Positions 46,311 to 59,492 of a stretch of 64,000 nt of DNA are shown here, piece after piece (within the stretch, counting starts at the first letter, position 1; every line of letters begins with the position of its first letter). The stretch is from NCBI GenBank assembly GCA_001466705.2, contig LATX02000244.1, forward strand, positions 186,001 through 250,000, given 5' to 3'. The stretch is from Moniliophthora roreri. Taxonomy: Eukaryota; Basidiomycota; Agaricomycetes; Agaricales; Marasmiaceae. Made by a program: the position numbers and the translations under genes. Below the pieces are notes generated by a model, which did not search any database, was not told the DNA's origin, and saw nothing but the letters and a program-made list of their open reading frames with translations.

Positions 46311-49134
46311 CTAAATTGATTGATTATAGAGGGATGCGTAAGATCCATTCAACTTGAGTAGCTCTTCGTGAGTACCAAATTCGGAAATAGTCTATAAGAA
46401 CGAGAGCGGGATTCAGTAAAGGACAGTACGCGTTGGCGAAGATGTTTACCCCACTCTCCATCATGGCGACCTTATCCGCACGGCGAGCAGTAGAAAGGCG
46501 ATGGGTAATAAAAATAACTGTCTTGGAGCGCGCGCCATCCGGAGTACGTGATACCCGATGTATTGTGTCGAATATCTGGGTTTGTGCATGTGGATCCAAG
46601 GAGGATGTCTATTTTGCTTTTTGTCAGAGCCATGTCGAGCTTTCAGTTCTAGTCATGGTGACTCACAGGCTCGTCAAAAACCAACAGATCGACATCAGGA
46701 TTGTTTGCTCTCATAAAAGCACGCGCTAGTGCTAGTCTTTGCCACTATAGAAGTAGGTTTGTGAGCACATATGAAGAGCACATGGGTAAGCGGAGCTTGC
46801 CTCGCCACCAGAAAGCCCGTGATGTCTTGTCGATTGCGGCGTCCCGAGATAGGCCAGAGATTCAAATCCAGGGGTCTCTAACATTGTTTGAAGCCCTTTG
46901 GGAAGGTTGTCCACGATGGCGTCGGCTTCTGCTAAGTGTATAGCAGCTTTCACCGATGAAGGACATGTAATAGCATCCACATATCCAAGGCCGACATTTT
47001 CCCGTACAGTAGAGTTGAATTTGGAGAACCCTTGAAAAACGGCCGTGGTGTGCTTGTGGTATTCTGCCGGATCATAGCGACGAATATCAATGTCATTGAC
47101 CAACAGTTGGCCCTCAAAGTCAAATATTCGCAAAAGGACTTTGGCTAGAGTGGACTTTCCTACAAAAGTCAGTCAGAAAAAAAAAATCCTGTTAGATGGG
47201 AAAACAGAAGATAAGATACCTGATCCATTATATCCAACGATGGCAAGCGTCTCGCCTGCGTCAAGCGTGAAGTTGACATTTTTGAGCGCTGGCTCATCAC
47301 TTCCCGGATAGGTATACGATAGATTCCTAGGATAGGAGGTATCACTAGTAAGTCCCGATGTCAAGAACAGAGTTGCTAGTCTTACCGGACCTGGATGCGA
47401 GCGCCACCGGAAGCTGAACGATACTCCGTCTTCTCCTCAAGTCGTGGTTGCAGTTTTGGTTTCACCTCCATACTTGCACAAAAGGCTGACAGGAGAAAGA
47501 CTGACTGAAAAATCATTCTTGTCGTCGTGAATAAAGCTCTCAAGCCAAACACTATAGACTGAATGGAGCTCCGATAGAGCACGAGGGAACCAAGAGAGGT
47601 AGACGACGACTGCACCAATACGAAGAAGGGAATCTAGGATTCAAGTTAAGTTCAATGACGAGGGAGAAATGATGAAACCAAGACATACGTTCTGAAGAGC
47701 ATAGAACATCTCGGAAAAGTGATAGCTTGACAGGAGGGGCAACTGAAGCGGCGACTGGCTTAACTCTGAGTCAAAAACGACTTTCCAAGCGCTCGACCAG
47801 GATTTCAATATCCAGTCTTCTAGCCCAAACAGGAGAACTTCCGGCCGATGAGCATCACAATAGGCCAAATTGCGCATTTTTTCACGTCGATCGGCAGCCC
47901 TAGCTTCGCGGGGGCTATAGAGATCGTCATGCTGCTCTTGATTTATTCTAGTCTGCGAAATTAGCGTCGGAAGTGCCACCGAGCACAAGGAAAATAGTAG
48001 AATGCCAAAATGGGCCAATGTCTTGGTCATTGCGGCGACAAGAAACAGGTGAGAAATTATTTCGGTCATATTCCCGAGTATTTGAAAGAAATCCAGTGGT
48101 GTCAAAGAGCCGAATCCTCCGCCATGGAAGGAACGAGCGAAGAGCTCTGACTCGCGGAGTAGGTCGCGTATCTGTGGATCTTCCTGCGTAGGAATGTCGA
48201 GAGTGACTCTCTGTCGCATCTGCTCCCGCTCCACGAAGAACCTGGCAGAACCTAGAACGATATTATCGTTGTGGATACTTGGTATTGATTGATGTTAGTG
48301 GGAACAACAGGGGTTGAATAATTTAGACTGACGCAATAGATTCGATGAACCCCTCTAAATATCTCCGTATGAGCTCAGTACCAATCAAGCTGAGCAGGCG
48401 AGACCATGTACAGGCACCCGACGCGATCAGAGTTTGAACCTGCACATGGTATTTCAGTGTTAAAGCCTCGGGTTGAGGGGAAAAGATCACCAACTTCGTC
48501 AATGATCAAAGCCTGAGCAACAATGCCAGGCTGTCAGAGGCAACGGACCCTGACAACAGCAATTGAACGTACCTGCGAATAACCGCGAAAGGCAGGAAAG
48601 AGGCTCCGAACAATATTGAAACTAACCATCATCGCAGTGCGACACGGGTGATTACTCCAGATTTTTTTTAACTGGTGTAAAAGTTATGAGGGAACGAGCT
48701 CACTGGCTGCACAGTATGAGGAATTTGGAGTACTCACGAAACTGAGGGTGCACCCGGTGAGGACGAGGTATGCCAGATGGAGATTTCTAGTTGTGAAACG
48801 CCGCTGAGCACCAGAAACCAATAGACTCTCCTTCTCTTCCCCAGGTATTCGCCTGGAGAGCAACCAAATATCATAAATGCTAGCGCCTTGAGGCAAATAC
48901 TCCACTTGGTGCTTTGACGGTATCCGAGGAGGAGAGGGAAGGAAGGACTCCCAGACATGAAACCAAGGTCTGGAGGACATTGTCGTTCGACCCGAGAAGT
49001 TGGAGTGACCTGCGCATTGTTGGCGCATAGAAGCGAGAATTTAAACAATCAGCTCGGGGCGTCAACTGCCCCAAGTCTCCTGTTTTGTGTCTGTCGAAAA
49101 GATATGGCTCTTCATCATATATATACTCAGTCAT
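46311..49134 (-). CDS. ABC half-transporter (membrane domain plus NBD), basidiomycete type
   Basis: The N-terminal half has hydrophobic helices (LHLAYLVLTGCTLSF, HFGILLFSLCSVALPTLI and FGLRALFTTTRMIFQSVFLL) in an atypical membrane domain. The NBD has Walker A GYNGSGKST (split by an intron after GSG), Q-loop TTAVFQGFSKFNSTVRENVG, signature LSGGEWQRLALARA, Walker B DLLVFDEPTSSLDP and the H-loop FITHRLSTARRADK. All catalytic motifs are intact. There is extra sequence before the signature (TPGFESLAYLGTPQSTRHHG). The end is GSYASLYNQSI, stop at 46311. Start 49134 assumes a short 40-nt intron after TMRR; an unspliced start at 49028 is the alternative. About eleven introns. Substrate unknown; it does not look like Atm1 or a full-length drug pump. 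Confidence 0.8.
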
Positions 49135-49396
49135 CCCTGGGATCCCGGAAACATCTAATGCCGTTGCGGTGCAACGAATCCACTGGTGGGAGATGGTAAT
49201 GCTGTTCTGAGGAGGATATAAACAGTAAAAACAGACCTACATTCTGTCAACACTCTGCTTTCAGATTACCAAATCGAGGTACGGGGCAGTGATTTCCCCC
49301 GAATTTCCCTTTTCTTAATAAATTACGTCATCAATCCACACCGGTAACTTCTCAACTTATTTTTTTTTTTTTAAAATTTTTCCCCCGAAATTTCAG

Positions 49397-50511
49397 ATGG
49401 CTTCAGGGCAATACAAAACGCATAAGGAGCACAGCGAGGTCCTTGCTCGCAGTCTGCGTAAACTCGAGATGGAAACTCAGCCCAATTATCCTGACCCATC
49501 TGTCGAGCCCTCAACTTCAAGCAACCTGCCAAACTCTGACGCCATGGCATCCCCATCTCCCCCGCGTGCAACTCACCGTATACACGAGGGATACGGCTTT
49601 CGACCGCCCTCAGGCGTGTCAACCCCACTCACGACAGCGACGACAGCAGTATCGGAAGGCTTAGTTCCCGATTCGTATGGGTTGGGTTGGCCGGGTGAGC
49701 TCCCTCTTTTTGGAATTTGACATCATGTTAATCGTCCTGAAAAAAAAAGCCAAATCGACCTATTCTCGTTTAACTGCAACTCCTGAAGAGCGAGCGGCAC
49801 GTGAAAAAAAGCTAGCTGAAGCAGTCAGGACGGTGTTGGATTGTATCGGGGAGGATCCAGATCGGGAGGGCCTTCTACGTACGCCGGAACGTTATGCTCA
49901 GGCTATAATGTGGATGACCAAGGGATATGAAGAGCGGTTGGCAGGTGCTAATCCCACTTGCACGAATTCCATGTGGTGGACTGATCTATTTCGTTAGACG
50001 TTATAAATGATGCTGTCTTCGCGGAAGACCATGACGAGATGGTTCTGGTACGCGACATTGACATATCGAGCCTTTGTGAACACCATCTCGTGCCATTTAC
50101 AGGAAAGGTATATGTCATTTCTTTTTTTGACGGTTTAAACTATATTCGACCCTCTTCAGATAGCGATCGCGTACATACCTAACAAATTGGTTCTCGGCCT
50201 ATCCAAACTAGCTCGTATTGCTGAAACGTTCAGTCGTCGTTTGCAAGTACAAGAACGCCTCACAAAGCAGATTGCCATTGCCGTCGAAGAGGCAATCAAG
50301 CCTCGTGGCGTTGCAGTGGTGATGGAAGCAACGTATGTGGTTCATTCATTTTGACAACGTTCTATGTTTGATTGTCTGGACTAGCCACCTTTGCATGACA
50401 ATGCGTGGCGTGCAGAAACCAGGGTCGATAACAACAACGTCTTGCATGCTGGGCTGTTTCCGGACGCAGCAGAAAACCCGGGAGGAGTTTCTTACTCTTA
50501 TCAAGCGGTAG
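49397..50511 (+). CDS. FOL2: GTP cyclohydrolase I
   Basis: This enzyme converts GTP to 7,8-dihydroneopterin triphosphate, the first step of folate and pterin synthesis. An N-terminal extension of about 95 residues ([20 protein letters not shown] and a Ser/Pro-rich stretch) precedes the catalytic domain. The domain runs [100 protein letters not shown] and [20 protein letters not shown]. The zinc ligands are C and H of SLCEHH plus the Cys of HLCMTMRG. The end is [11 protein letters not shown], stop at 50509-50511. The first intron ends with nine A residues before its acceptor. Five or six introns. Divergent from the ABC gene over 262 bp. Confidence 0.95.
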
Positions 50512-50680
50512 ACAATACCATCTCAATGATCCGATTCAACTCGTCACTAGGCTCACAGTATATCTCAACATACAATAATCAAGTGTAGAATTAGGGAACT
50601 GTATATACTTTATAACTCCATATGCAGAATAGTGTGCAGTTGCTACTGATACAAAATGGCTCGACTAACAAGGATTTAAT

Positions 50681-53600
50681 TAATCTCTTCTACGGCCTTT
50701 GTCTGAAGATTTGTCTGGCGAGGTATCCATGTTTAAAGCTCTTCGTGCAAAATTCATTTCACCGCTCTGATAACGGTTACGAATGAGGCGAGGTCGTTTT
50801 GGAACGGCTTGATCCAAACCTGCCCCTTCCCCAGAGTCCTTCTCACGATCTGTATTGAATGAAATTAATGTCTGCGCATTAGGATGCAGGTAGAATACAT
50901 ACCACCAAATGTTCTCTTTCGGCCATCTCGCTCATCTTTCCAGGGCGACGAACCAGATTGAGGACCCTGAGGACGCGCTGGTGGGACATCCGATTTATCT
51001 CCTATACGAGATCTAAGGCTTCCGCTAGACCCACCATCGACAAGAACGGTATTGGAACCTGTTGTTGGTCCAGCGGGCGGGTCACGATGGCCACGTCCAG
51101 CTCCAGAGTCGCTCTTCCTCTGCGTATCAGTAGACGACATAGCCCGTGGGGCGGACGGTGTGGTTGCAGGAAGTGGCGTTTTGGTAGATGGCGTTGAGGT
51201 AGTGTCTGAACGTTTATCCCCGGCCTGTTCACAAAATTTTAATTTCCTTTGAAATCGCGGCAATTGTTCTACTTACCTTGTCTCCAGAAGCGCCACGGGA
51301 ATCATCGTCTCTTTCCCGCCTACGCCGATCGGACTCACGGTGAGTGTCCTTATCTTTATCACCCGGACGCCTTGAACGATCTTCTCGGTGAGCATCCTTC
51401 CGAGAACCTCGCTTTGACCCCCGCTCGAACTAGATACGTAACAAATGGGTGTATGATCTTGTTAGCGGCTTAATGGCACGCACCTCGTCGTCTGGGCCCC
51501 TCCTACGCTTGCCCAAATTTTCCTCTGTCCCGTTCCTATGTCTAGAGGTATCGGGCCTTTGAGGGATTGAACGATCCTCGGAAGGATTTGAATTTGCGGG
51601 ATTCTGACTCCTCCCGCTATCCCGCTCTTTCCTTTCTCGCTCCCTTTCCCTATCTTTGTCATCTCGACGATGTCGGTCACCATGCCGATCCCGGTCTCGT
51701 TCACGGTCGCGGTCTTTGTCGCGGTCTCTTTCCCTTTCTCTGTCGCGGTCACGATCCCTTTCCCGTTCTCGGTCACCATGCCTATCTCGTCGACTATCGC
51801 GATCCTTCTCCCGCTCCCCTTCACTTCTATCTCGTGCGCGGTCCGTGCGCGAATGGGTTAAGCTATCTCTGCGCACAGGACCTGTATGTTCCCGATCTGA
51901 TCGTTTCTCCTCAACTTCGACATTCGCACGTTCAGAACGAGATCTTCCCCCACTAGTTCGACTATCTGAGCTGTGATTTCTGGTCCCCGGTCGTGAAGGC
52001 GGAGAGGGTGAACGACCATGAGGTGATGGAGCTGCAGAACCATTTTGACTGCGCGGCTCGGTCGCCGGACGTGACGTCTTGTCTTCGCCCTTCTCGAGCC
52101 GGTCCGTGCGATTGATGCTTTGCTTGGCAGTTTCTCTCAGCTCTTGGGCTGAATGTGTTTGGCTGGGAGCAGTCGGCGGTGGCATTGCAGGTTGTGCATC
52201 CACTGTTTGTGGCTTATCGTCGGTATGTCGTGGACCGCGAGGAGATTGTGGTAACGGACTTCCCGATGCAGACGCGTCTTTTATTGTACCAACCCGTGCA
52301 TTGATAGGAGGCGGTTCGTTTGCAGCAGCAGCTGACGCATCTTGCTTCTCAGAAGCTGAGGGTTTGGCGGTTTCGGGAAATGCTGGCTTGTCTAGAGCAG
52401 GTTTGGGAGATTCTGGTCGGCCGGTTTCCTGCCGGACGCGTTTGACCACAGGTGGTCGAGGGACACTAAAAACAACATCAGTATTCACGGCCACCGTACG
52501 AAGATTGCGATCTGGTCACCTTTCCATTGCCGATCTGTTGACTGATGGAGCGGTAGTCGATCCATTCACCGGGGGTTTCTCAGCTGGAGCTTGAGGGGTC
52601 TTTGCAGTATTAGCAAGCTGAGCACGAGGCGCAGAAGGTGCAGAAACAGCTGGAGTATTCGGCGTTACCCTCTTATCACCGTTCTGTGCACTGGGGCCAA
52701 TGGGAACTGCTGCTGCTGCTCGAGGTTTCTCAGGTACATTGGTGGGGGTAGAAGGTTTTGGTGATGGTGCAGTGGGAGCATTGACGATTGGCTGGGACTT
52801 AACGTCAGCCTAATATTACTATTATGAGGAAACCAAATGACCTTCGCAGCGGGTTTGGAAGCTGCCCAGAGATTTTCTCGCTTCTTCAAGCTGGCCGAGT
52901 ATCTGAGGGTATATGATGAGTCCTGAATGACGTTGGTACTTGAGCAAAAATTTGACTTACGCCCGTCCGAGAATTTTCAAGTCCCCTCGTTCCTCTTTCT
53001 CCAAGAATTGATCCATTGCGCGATCGAGTTGTAATCCACCATCTTGGTAGACTGCGGATAGCGGGAATACAGGAAGGATCTCCTTCAGGACAATGATGGC
53101 GTTGTAGACATGCATATATTCGCGAGTCTGAATACTCTCCGTGAAAGCCTGGCAGTCGTAATGAATACGGCGGTCAATGTGTGATCAATGAAACGTACGT
53201 TGGCCAGTTTCTTATGCCACTTGCGGACGACAGTGCGGAACTCCCTCCACTTCAATTGGTTTTCTGGTGGCATGGGAAGTTGGTACTTGAGTTGAAGACC
53301 AGCATGAAGAACTGTTTTCCCTCCGACTTTAGACCTATTGTCTTGGATGTAAACCTGCTCATCCTGGTGCCACTTCGAAAGATCCGTCAAGATTCCCAAC
53401 AAAAACCGACCTGCGAACCGGTGAATAAAAAAGGAAAAGATATTGTAAAAACACGTGACTCGCCGTAATTGCGCGCCTCATATTCGCTGCAGGAAAATAA
53501 AATGACTTTAACTGGATCTCCCAGAACCTTGACAAAATGTTATGAACCAGTTGGGATGCTGCAACGAATTGAAAAAATACCTTGTCGTAACATGCCAAAG

Positions 53601-56600
53601 TATAGAATCCAGGTGTCCCCTGTGTGTGCATGACTTTCACAAATTGGGCACAGAAGTCTGCATCCATGGGGGAGAGAAGGCACCGTGGTTGTATGCAATG
53701 CTCGATGAGAACATCTAGAAGAGCATGGGGCTTCTTGAGTCCTGTACAACTGGTCATCAGGTGTTACCAGTGTTGACGAAAACCTTAAGCATACCGTAAG
53801 GGAACCAATGTTGCTTTTCTCGAGCAAGACGTTTCAATGTGAATGCTCTGGAAACGGTTTGCTCCTTGAACTCTTGCGTAAGCATTGAAACAAATGAGGT
53901 GTAGCGATCTCGACGCATTCGACGGGGTTCTGATGCAATCAGCGACCGTAGACTGGCCACTTCTTCGTCATATTTGGATCCAGGGGGAGACAGGTCGTAC
54001 GTTGAGAGCTGCCAGAATGTCAGGTAGAAACCAGGTCTAGGGATCGTGTCAGCACTGTGACCAGCTCAGGAATAGAACAGTATTGACCCTAAAACCTCAT
54101 ATACATGTGGTGGAATGACTTTCTTGACTTCGTCAAACAGGACCGAAAGTTGGGGTAGCCAGGGACTCTGCGAGAAGCTTTAATATGATTGAAGACATGA
54201 TGGATCTAGGCACAGTACCTCAGGAATAGGTTTCGATTCGGGTTCCATGGACACATCCTCACCATTGCCGTTGTCAGGAGGATTGACTTTGCCGTCAGAT
54301 GGTGTCTCAGTAGCATTGGCCAGACTAGGTGATGCAACACGGGACGTGGAGACAGAGGTAGACGGTTCTCGTTTCGCAGTGAGAGCGGCTTTCAGGCGCT
54401 TCTCAGCCTCTTCATTCGACTTCCGTTCTTCCTCAGCCAACTTCAACGCAGTTTCCTGGAAGTTGATCAGATGAATTCAGATCGCCGAGTAAAAGTACAG
54501 TGCTTACCAAGAGTTGAGTATGCAAGACTGGACGTATTATCTGCATACATATCGGGGCAGATATTCCATATTTCTCGCCTAAATCTCCAAGAGGCGGCAA
54601 AATCTTGTTGGCATAATCTTGCGGAGAGATAACGGCCGGTGTTGTCAATAGCTCCAGATACTGAAGAAGAACGCCATGGGTCTGCACTTGCAATTATTAC
54701 TTAAGAGGGGCCTACGAATTGCGAGGCAAAACTGCGCACCGTATCGTAGAGACTGGCCAGTGACTTGACATGTGCATCGCGAGCCAGGAAAACAGCGGAC
54801 TGTCGTTGCTGAGCAACTTGGATTAAGAGTGGAAGTGCTAATGATCCCTCAAGAAGGGCTTTCCCCAAGCGGTAAGGAGCCCGAAGTGTCGCATCGCCAG
54901 GCTCTTGCCTTGCACCACGAATACCTGAGGCGATAGCCTCAATTCGGAGTGTGGGACCACCAGCCATGGCTGCGATCTGGGAGTCAGACAAGCTGGGCAA
55001 TGGCTCGATTCCCGCCATCTTCCAGATGAGCTCGCGCAGCACCACAATTTCTGTAGTCTGGCCAGCTTGAAGCTGGTGCACGATGTACGTGATGTACGGC
55101 GTCAAATTAGTACCAAACCTCCTGAAGACCATTCCAGCAAAGGACGCAAGACCTGGAATTAGCCAAAGGTCAGATAATTTTCAAAAAACGTATAGACCAA
55201 CACCTACTCTGTAGCCAATCCGAAGTATTGACACCATCATCCTTGACACGTTCCTTGTTAGGGTTCGAGAGAGCATCCAGGACGATGAAAACCAATGTAT
55301 CGAATCCAAAATTGGTGACATATTTCAACGCCTGGATAACCACATTGGCCAAGTTATCGTAAGCCATTACTTGGTTAACACAATTCGTGAAGAATATGCA
55401 AGGATTCGAATGCACCAGCTTCGCGACCGGTCCCGAGAGAGAGTCGATGGTATTGAGAGATAGTCGCCGCAGAATACCCTTGGACTCTCTATCAGCTTGA
55501 ACTTCACGAATACGTAGCTCTGGATGAGATTTATACGTCGACGACCGCCACTCTCCATATAGGCGCCAGCGGGCCGTAACTTCGTAGGACCTGATGACAT
55601 TCCAGATGTCCACGGGACAAACAGCATTTCCTCGTATCAATGGGAGGGCAGGGAGGAGGTAGAGACGGAGAATTTTGAACCAGAAAACGCGGATGGGATC
55701 TTCAGGATCAGGTTCTGCTGTTTGGGTTTTGGTAACCGGATCCATAGGTACCTGGAACGTTGAATGAGACTCTGACTCTATTATTCTTGAGAAGAAAATG
55801 ATGATACTCACAGTGGTAGCCAACTGTTTGTGGCCTAATCTGGTCATTTTGGTGATGAAAGTGGTGTCGCGATAGATATGAAGGCCGACAAATCGCATGA
55901 GGGGCTCGATGACGTCGACAAGGTCAGTCAGATTAGTGCAGAGCGGTACGCATTCGTCCCAATCTGGATAGAAGAAGACAAAGTCGGTATTTTGCGTACT
56001 CGGGGGTATTGGTGCCCACAAAGTCAGAACATGTTTCCGAGCAGATGGTGCTACTAAACCAGTTGTCCCGTAGCGCGACCGAGGTGCGCTAAAGGTTGAC
56101 TGTCCTTTCGGAACGAAGTGGGCAGTGTACAACGGGTTGAGCGAGTGTTTCAACACACGAATAAGGAGGTCAGCGAGCTCCGGATGCGCGTCGACCAGCC
56201 ATTTGAATTTGGTCAGTATAGCGACAGCTGGTTTAAAAGCCCCGACAGCTAGCAAAGCACCCACTAGACCTGCTTTCTGGTTTGGGGGATCTTTTGGCTC
56301 AGCAGACTTCTTCTGTTCCGTAGGAGCCGGCGCCTTGGGCTTGGAGGTCGTTCCACCAGATTCGAGCGGTGCAGCCATTGCTAACTGGCTGATTTTAGCA
56401 CCCTGTATCCGATTCTGCACGTCTTTCTTGTAGGCATCATGCGCTTTCTCCATGTCATCGTCAGCCGGAGACAACTATTCAACACAGAGATGATGTAAGA
56501 AGTTGATAACTATGAGAATGACAGACGACCTACATGGGGATACAAGTCTTCCAATTCAATAAAACGTTCCCGTATCAAGATGGCAGCAGTAAGATAGAGA

Positions 56601-57943
56601 GATTTGGGTGGTTGCTCTTGGACTTCGGGTGACTGTATTTCCGTGTTACACGGTAACGTTTTAATTATGATCTGATTTTGACCTTACCTGATAGTGGGCG
56701 AATTTGAATCCGAGCACTTGAGCCAAAACGCTGGATCCTTTTTTGGCCGTGGAAGAACTGCCTGAACTGCGATCTGCTAGAGACAACACCTCGTCAAGAG
56801 ACTTCCCTTGGTATGGGCTAGGGGTGGAGTCCATTGACGTGACTTCATCTCGAGTAGGAGCGTTCTTCCACTGGTCAAGTTGTGTCCACGGCGAGAGGTA
56901 TAACAGCGCAGTGAAGAATGTATAGTGGGTCGCCAAGTGCACCGACATCACGTCCAATATGATGTCCAGAGCCTTATTAGGATCCAGATCAAAGTACCCA
57001 ATGAGACTGATGATCTTCTCCCAGACAGGCCGAACGCGCTCGAGTATGGCTTCACAATTTTCTGTCGGTCGGCCAGTGGCGGATGAGTGAGCTGATCCAA
57101 GATTGCTAGTGAGCTCGACAGTCAACTTGCTGTAGCCTTCAGATTGCTCGCGGAGGAGATTGAACTTGTTCTGCTTGTAGCTGAGACAATGATTCAGGTA
57201 ACATGAATGTGGCAAATATTCAGGATACTCACAACAAGGCTGTTCTCGTCCTAATCTCTCTCTTGTCCAGATTAGTCTTATCTGGAATCAAACCAACGCT
57301 CTCCAGTGTTGCTGAGTCCAAGCGTTCTCGACAGAAGGTAGGATTGAGAATGCCAAGTTCCTATGTACGAGGTTAGCATAAGATGAAAGACAAGATTGAA
57401 GACTGACCAAAAGTCGCTTCGCAGTGCTGCTTATCGTAGCCTTATCCGCCTCAACGCTCTGCCTCGCTTTAGCTGCCTTCCCCATCAATGTACTGGCATT
57501 GTCTCCATTCTGCTCACACGCTGCAATGACGGCTTTGGCTTCGGCGAGAATATCGTCCAACTCCGCATCCAACGACCATATGATGTCCACCAAATGTTCA
57601 CCGAATGCGGAAATATTAGACAAGCGGGTAGCAGACGAAGAGGATGTGGAGGGGAGGTGTTCCAGAACCGACTGGACAAATGCGACAAAAGCATCGGTAG
57701 AAAGGGAATGTTTTGGTGGCCGGGTCGTCAATGTTGCAGAAAGAAGAGTTTCATAGGCAGTAGCTAGGACGTCGGCGCATGAAGGGTCTAGAGGATTACA
57801 GTGAGGATTAATGAGAAACTTGCGACTGAAAGAAACTGCGTCAGTTTCAGAACAAGTCCACGCGACGTGAATACGCACCATTCGTCCTCTCCGCCGCTTT
57901 TCCAGCGGGACAGACAGCCCTGAACATTTTTTACTACGTCCAT
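50681..57943 (-). CDS. THO2: THO complex subunit 2 (mRNA export, transcription elongation)
   Basis: Tho2 is the largest THO subunit; within TREX it couples transcription to mRNA export and limits R-loops. The first exon is MDVVKNVQGCLSRWKSGGED, spliced to SRKFLINPHCNPLDPSCADV. Conserved parts include RVRPVWEKIISLIGYFDLDP and NKALDIILDVMSVHLATHYT, also NVIRSYEVTARWRLYGEWRS, WLQSR and FAGMVFRRFGTNLTPYITYI, FALQFWTLSTYDLSPPGSKY, HCIQPRCLLSPMDADFCAQF and VRKWHKKLANV. The C-terminus is a very long low-complexity tail: Pro/Ala/Lys-rich, then RD/RE repeats (about 51640-51840), ending DTSPDKSSDKGRRRD at 50681. Around 20 exons, above 1,900 residues. Basic and acidic dipeptide tails are typical of THO2. 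Confidence 0.93.
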
Positions 57944-58677
57944 GAGCCTTCAATTGCTAGACTGGGACCAAAGGCCAATTTAGTCCCGTCGACGTTGTGG
58001 TAATGGTATGAGTCTTGTTTGTCCCAGCCTTGTGAACCAAACTACCGCCAGCGCCAGTACACTAGCGCCAAACTATTATTCCCATGATCAGAACCCTCAA
58101 TCTTCCACAGGTCAGATCGACGACTTTAAGCCATTAGGGAGATAGAACCACCCTTGGTTTGCTCTGGGAAATGTGGCAAACGGTGCGAGGCAAGTCTTCG
58201 TTCGAAGGCCATTACTCAACCTTTCGACTTTTTTCCTCAGTTGTCAGACATCAAGATTATCATCACGGTTCAACCCCAATTCAAGGATCCCTCAAATCAT
58301 CCAGTCCTACTTCATTCCGACTACGATGGTGTCTACATACCACTCCCTTAGTATACCAGATCTTCGTTTGTGATCGCCTTGGACACCCTTTTTTCCCTGC
58401 ATCAGCGTCGACAGGGACGCAGGCTGGCAGTATCATAGGTTCGAGGCGTCAGTGAAACTAAATGCTAGGCTTGGGAGCTGCCCGACAGAAAATTACGCTA
58501 CTCAACACCTCACTCAAACTGTTCATTTGCGACTCATCTTCAAGGCATCGCCTCCCACTCTCACATTCCCTATAACCTGAATATACACACACTCCTCGTC
58601 GAATCAAATATTTGGCCACAATGGCACAGTAGGATTGATTACACCCTCCACCCAGTAATATCACCATCTCATTACAC

Positions 58678-58839
58678 ATGGCAGGCGCGCACTTTGACTT
58701 ACGTCCAGGCCATTTCTCTGCATCACCCGGTAGTTTCAACTCGACTCAAAGTTCGGTTGTCTTGCCATTACACGCCGTGGTACTTTTCTGGGTGTATTGG
58801 GCGCACCATATCAGAGATCACGCATTCATAACATCATGA
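58678..58839 (+). CDS. Possible single-span membrane microprotein (53 aa)
   Basis: ATG at 58678 opens a 53-codon frame beginning MAGAHFDLRPGHFSASPG. It has a hydrophobic stretch SVVLPLHAVVLFWVYWAHHI that could span a membrane, and a short charged tail before TGA at 58837. AATAAA-like signals follow at about 58881-58895. No family is recognised. It is below usual annotation cut-offs and may be chance. Confidence 0.3.
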   Translation: MAGAHFDLRPGHFSASPGSFNSTQSSVVLPLHAVVLFWVYWAHHIRDHAFITS

Positions 58840-59434
58840 TGTTCTTGCTTTTACCCTCGTGTGTCAGTTCTGACGCGAGAATAAAGCTCAAATAAATAAT
58901 GGTCTTCACTTCAGATGGATTGCCTCCAACCCCGACGTAAACGCCCTTAGTGAGCAATACACCTGGAGTCTGATTCGGGAGAATAGGTCTTCATTCGGGT
59001 CTCGATATGCATGACACCTGTTTATCCTCGTTCTCAACGCCAAACAGGTACCACCGAGCGCCAAGAATCCACTGGCAATTACACCCATCACTCTTGCTCC
59101 CGCACTATTCACCGACGTCAGTTGTCTACGACTATGTACTCATGGGTGCCTACCCACGAAATCCTCTCAATGTACTGGGACCTGGACACTGCCATCTGCA
59201 GTTCTGAATTTATCGGTATTCTATTACCGGAGATGCCAGATGCCTCGAACAACGGTTATTCCGGCACCATTCAATCAACCAAGAAGAAAGCGGGTTCCAC
59301 TACTAAAATGCAGTTGCAGAATATTCGACATTTCTGGCTTGTGTCATCCTCCGTAGGACGCCGCATGGGAAAAATGATTGTTCCTCTTGACCTTGGCGAT
59401 ACTCTGTTATTGTATCCTGACGGCCTCATTGGAG

Positions 59435-59442
59435 TATATATA
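59435..59442 (+). promoter_or_regulatory. TATA box of the six-hairpin glycosidase gene
   Basis: TATATATA lies 51-58 bp upstream of the first ATG of the glycosidase gene. This spacing fits a fungal TATA-driven, regulated gene. Confidence 0.45.
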
Positions 59443-59492
59443 GTGCAGCAGCAGGAATATGTTTTTTCTCGAGATTGCCCAGAATTTCTCCG

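Larger units (their letters stand above)
57944..59492. other. Intergenic stretch with THO2 and glycosidase promoters and possible small ORFs
   Basis: This holds the THO2 promoter at its left end and the glycosidase promoter at its right. Between them there is one tidy small ORF (58678-58839) and a cryptic GC-AG intron-like structure near 58192. An uninterrupted plus-strand frame at 59011-59583 crosses the glycosidase TATA box and start and is judged spurious. Confidence 0.45.

Noticed and set aside
51640..51840. RD/RE-coding repeat considered as a satellite
   Set aside because: It is in frame within the THO2 tail, where Arg-Asp/Arg-Glu dipeptide runs are normal.
58906..59094. Minus-strand frame starting MGVIASGFLALGGTCLAL
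   Set aside because: It has one hydrophobic stretch but no promoter, splice or family support; too weak to annotate.
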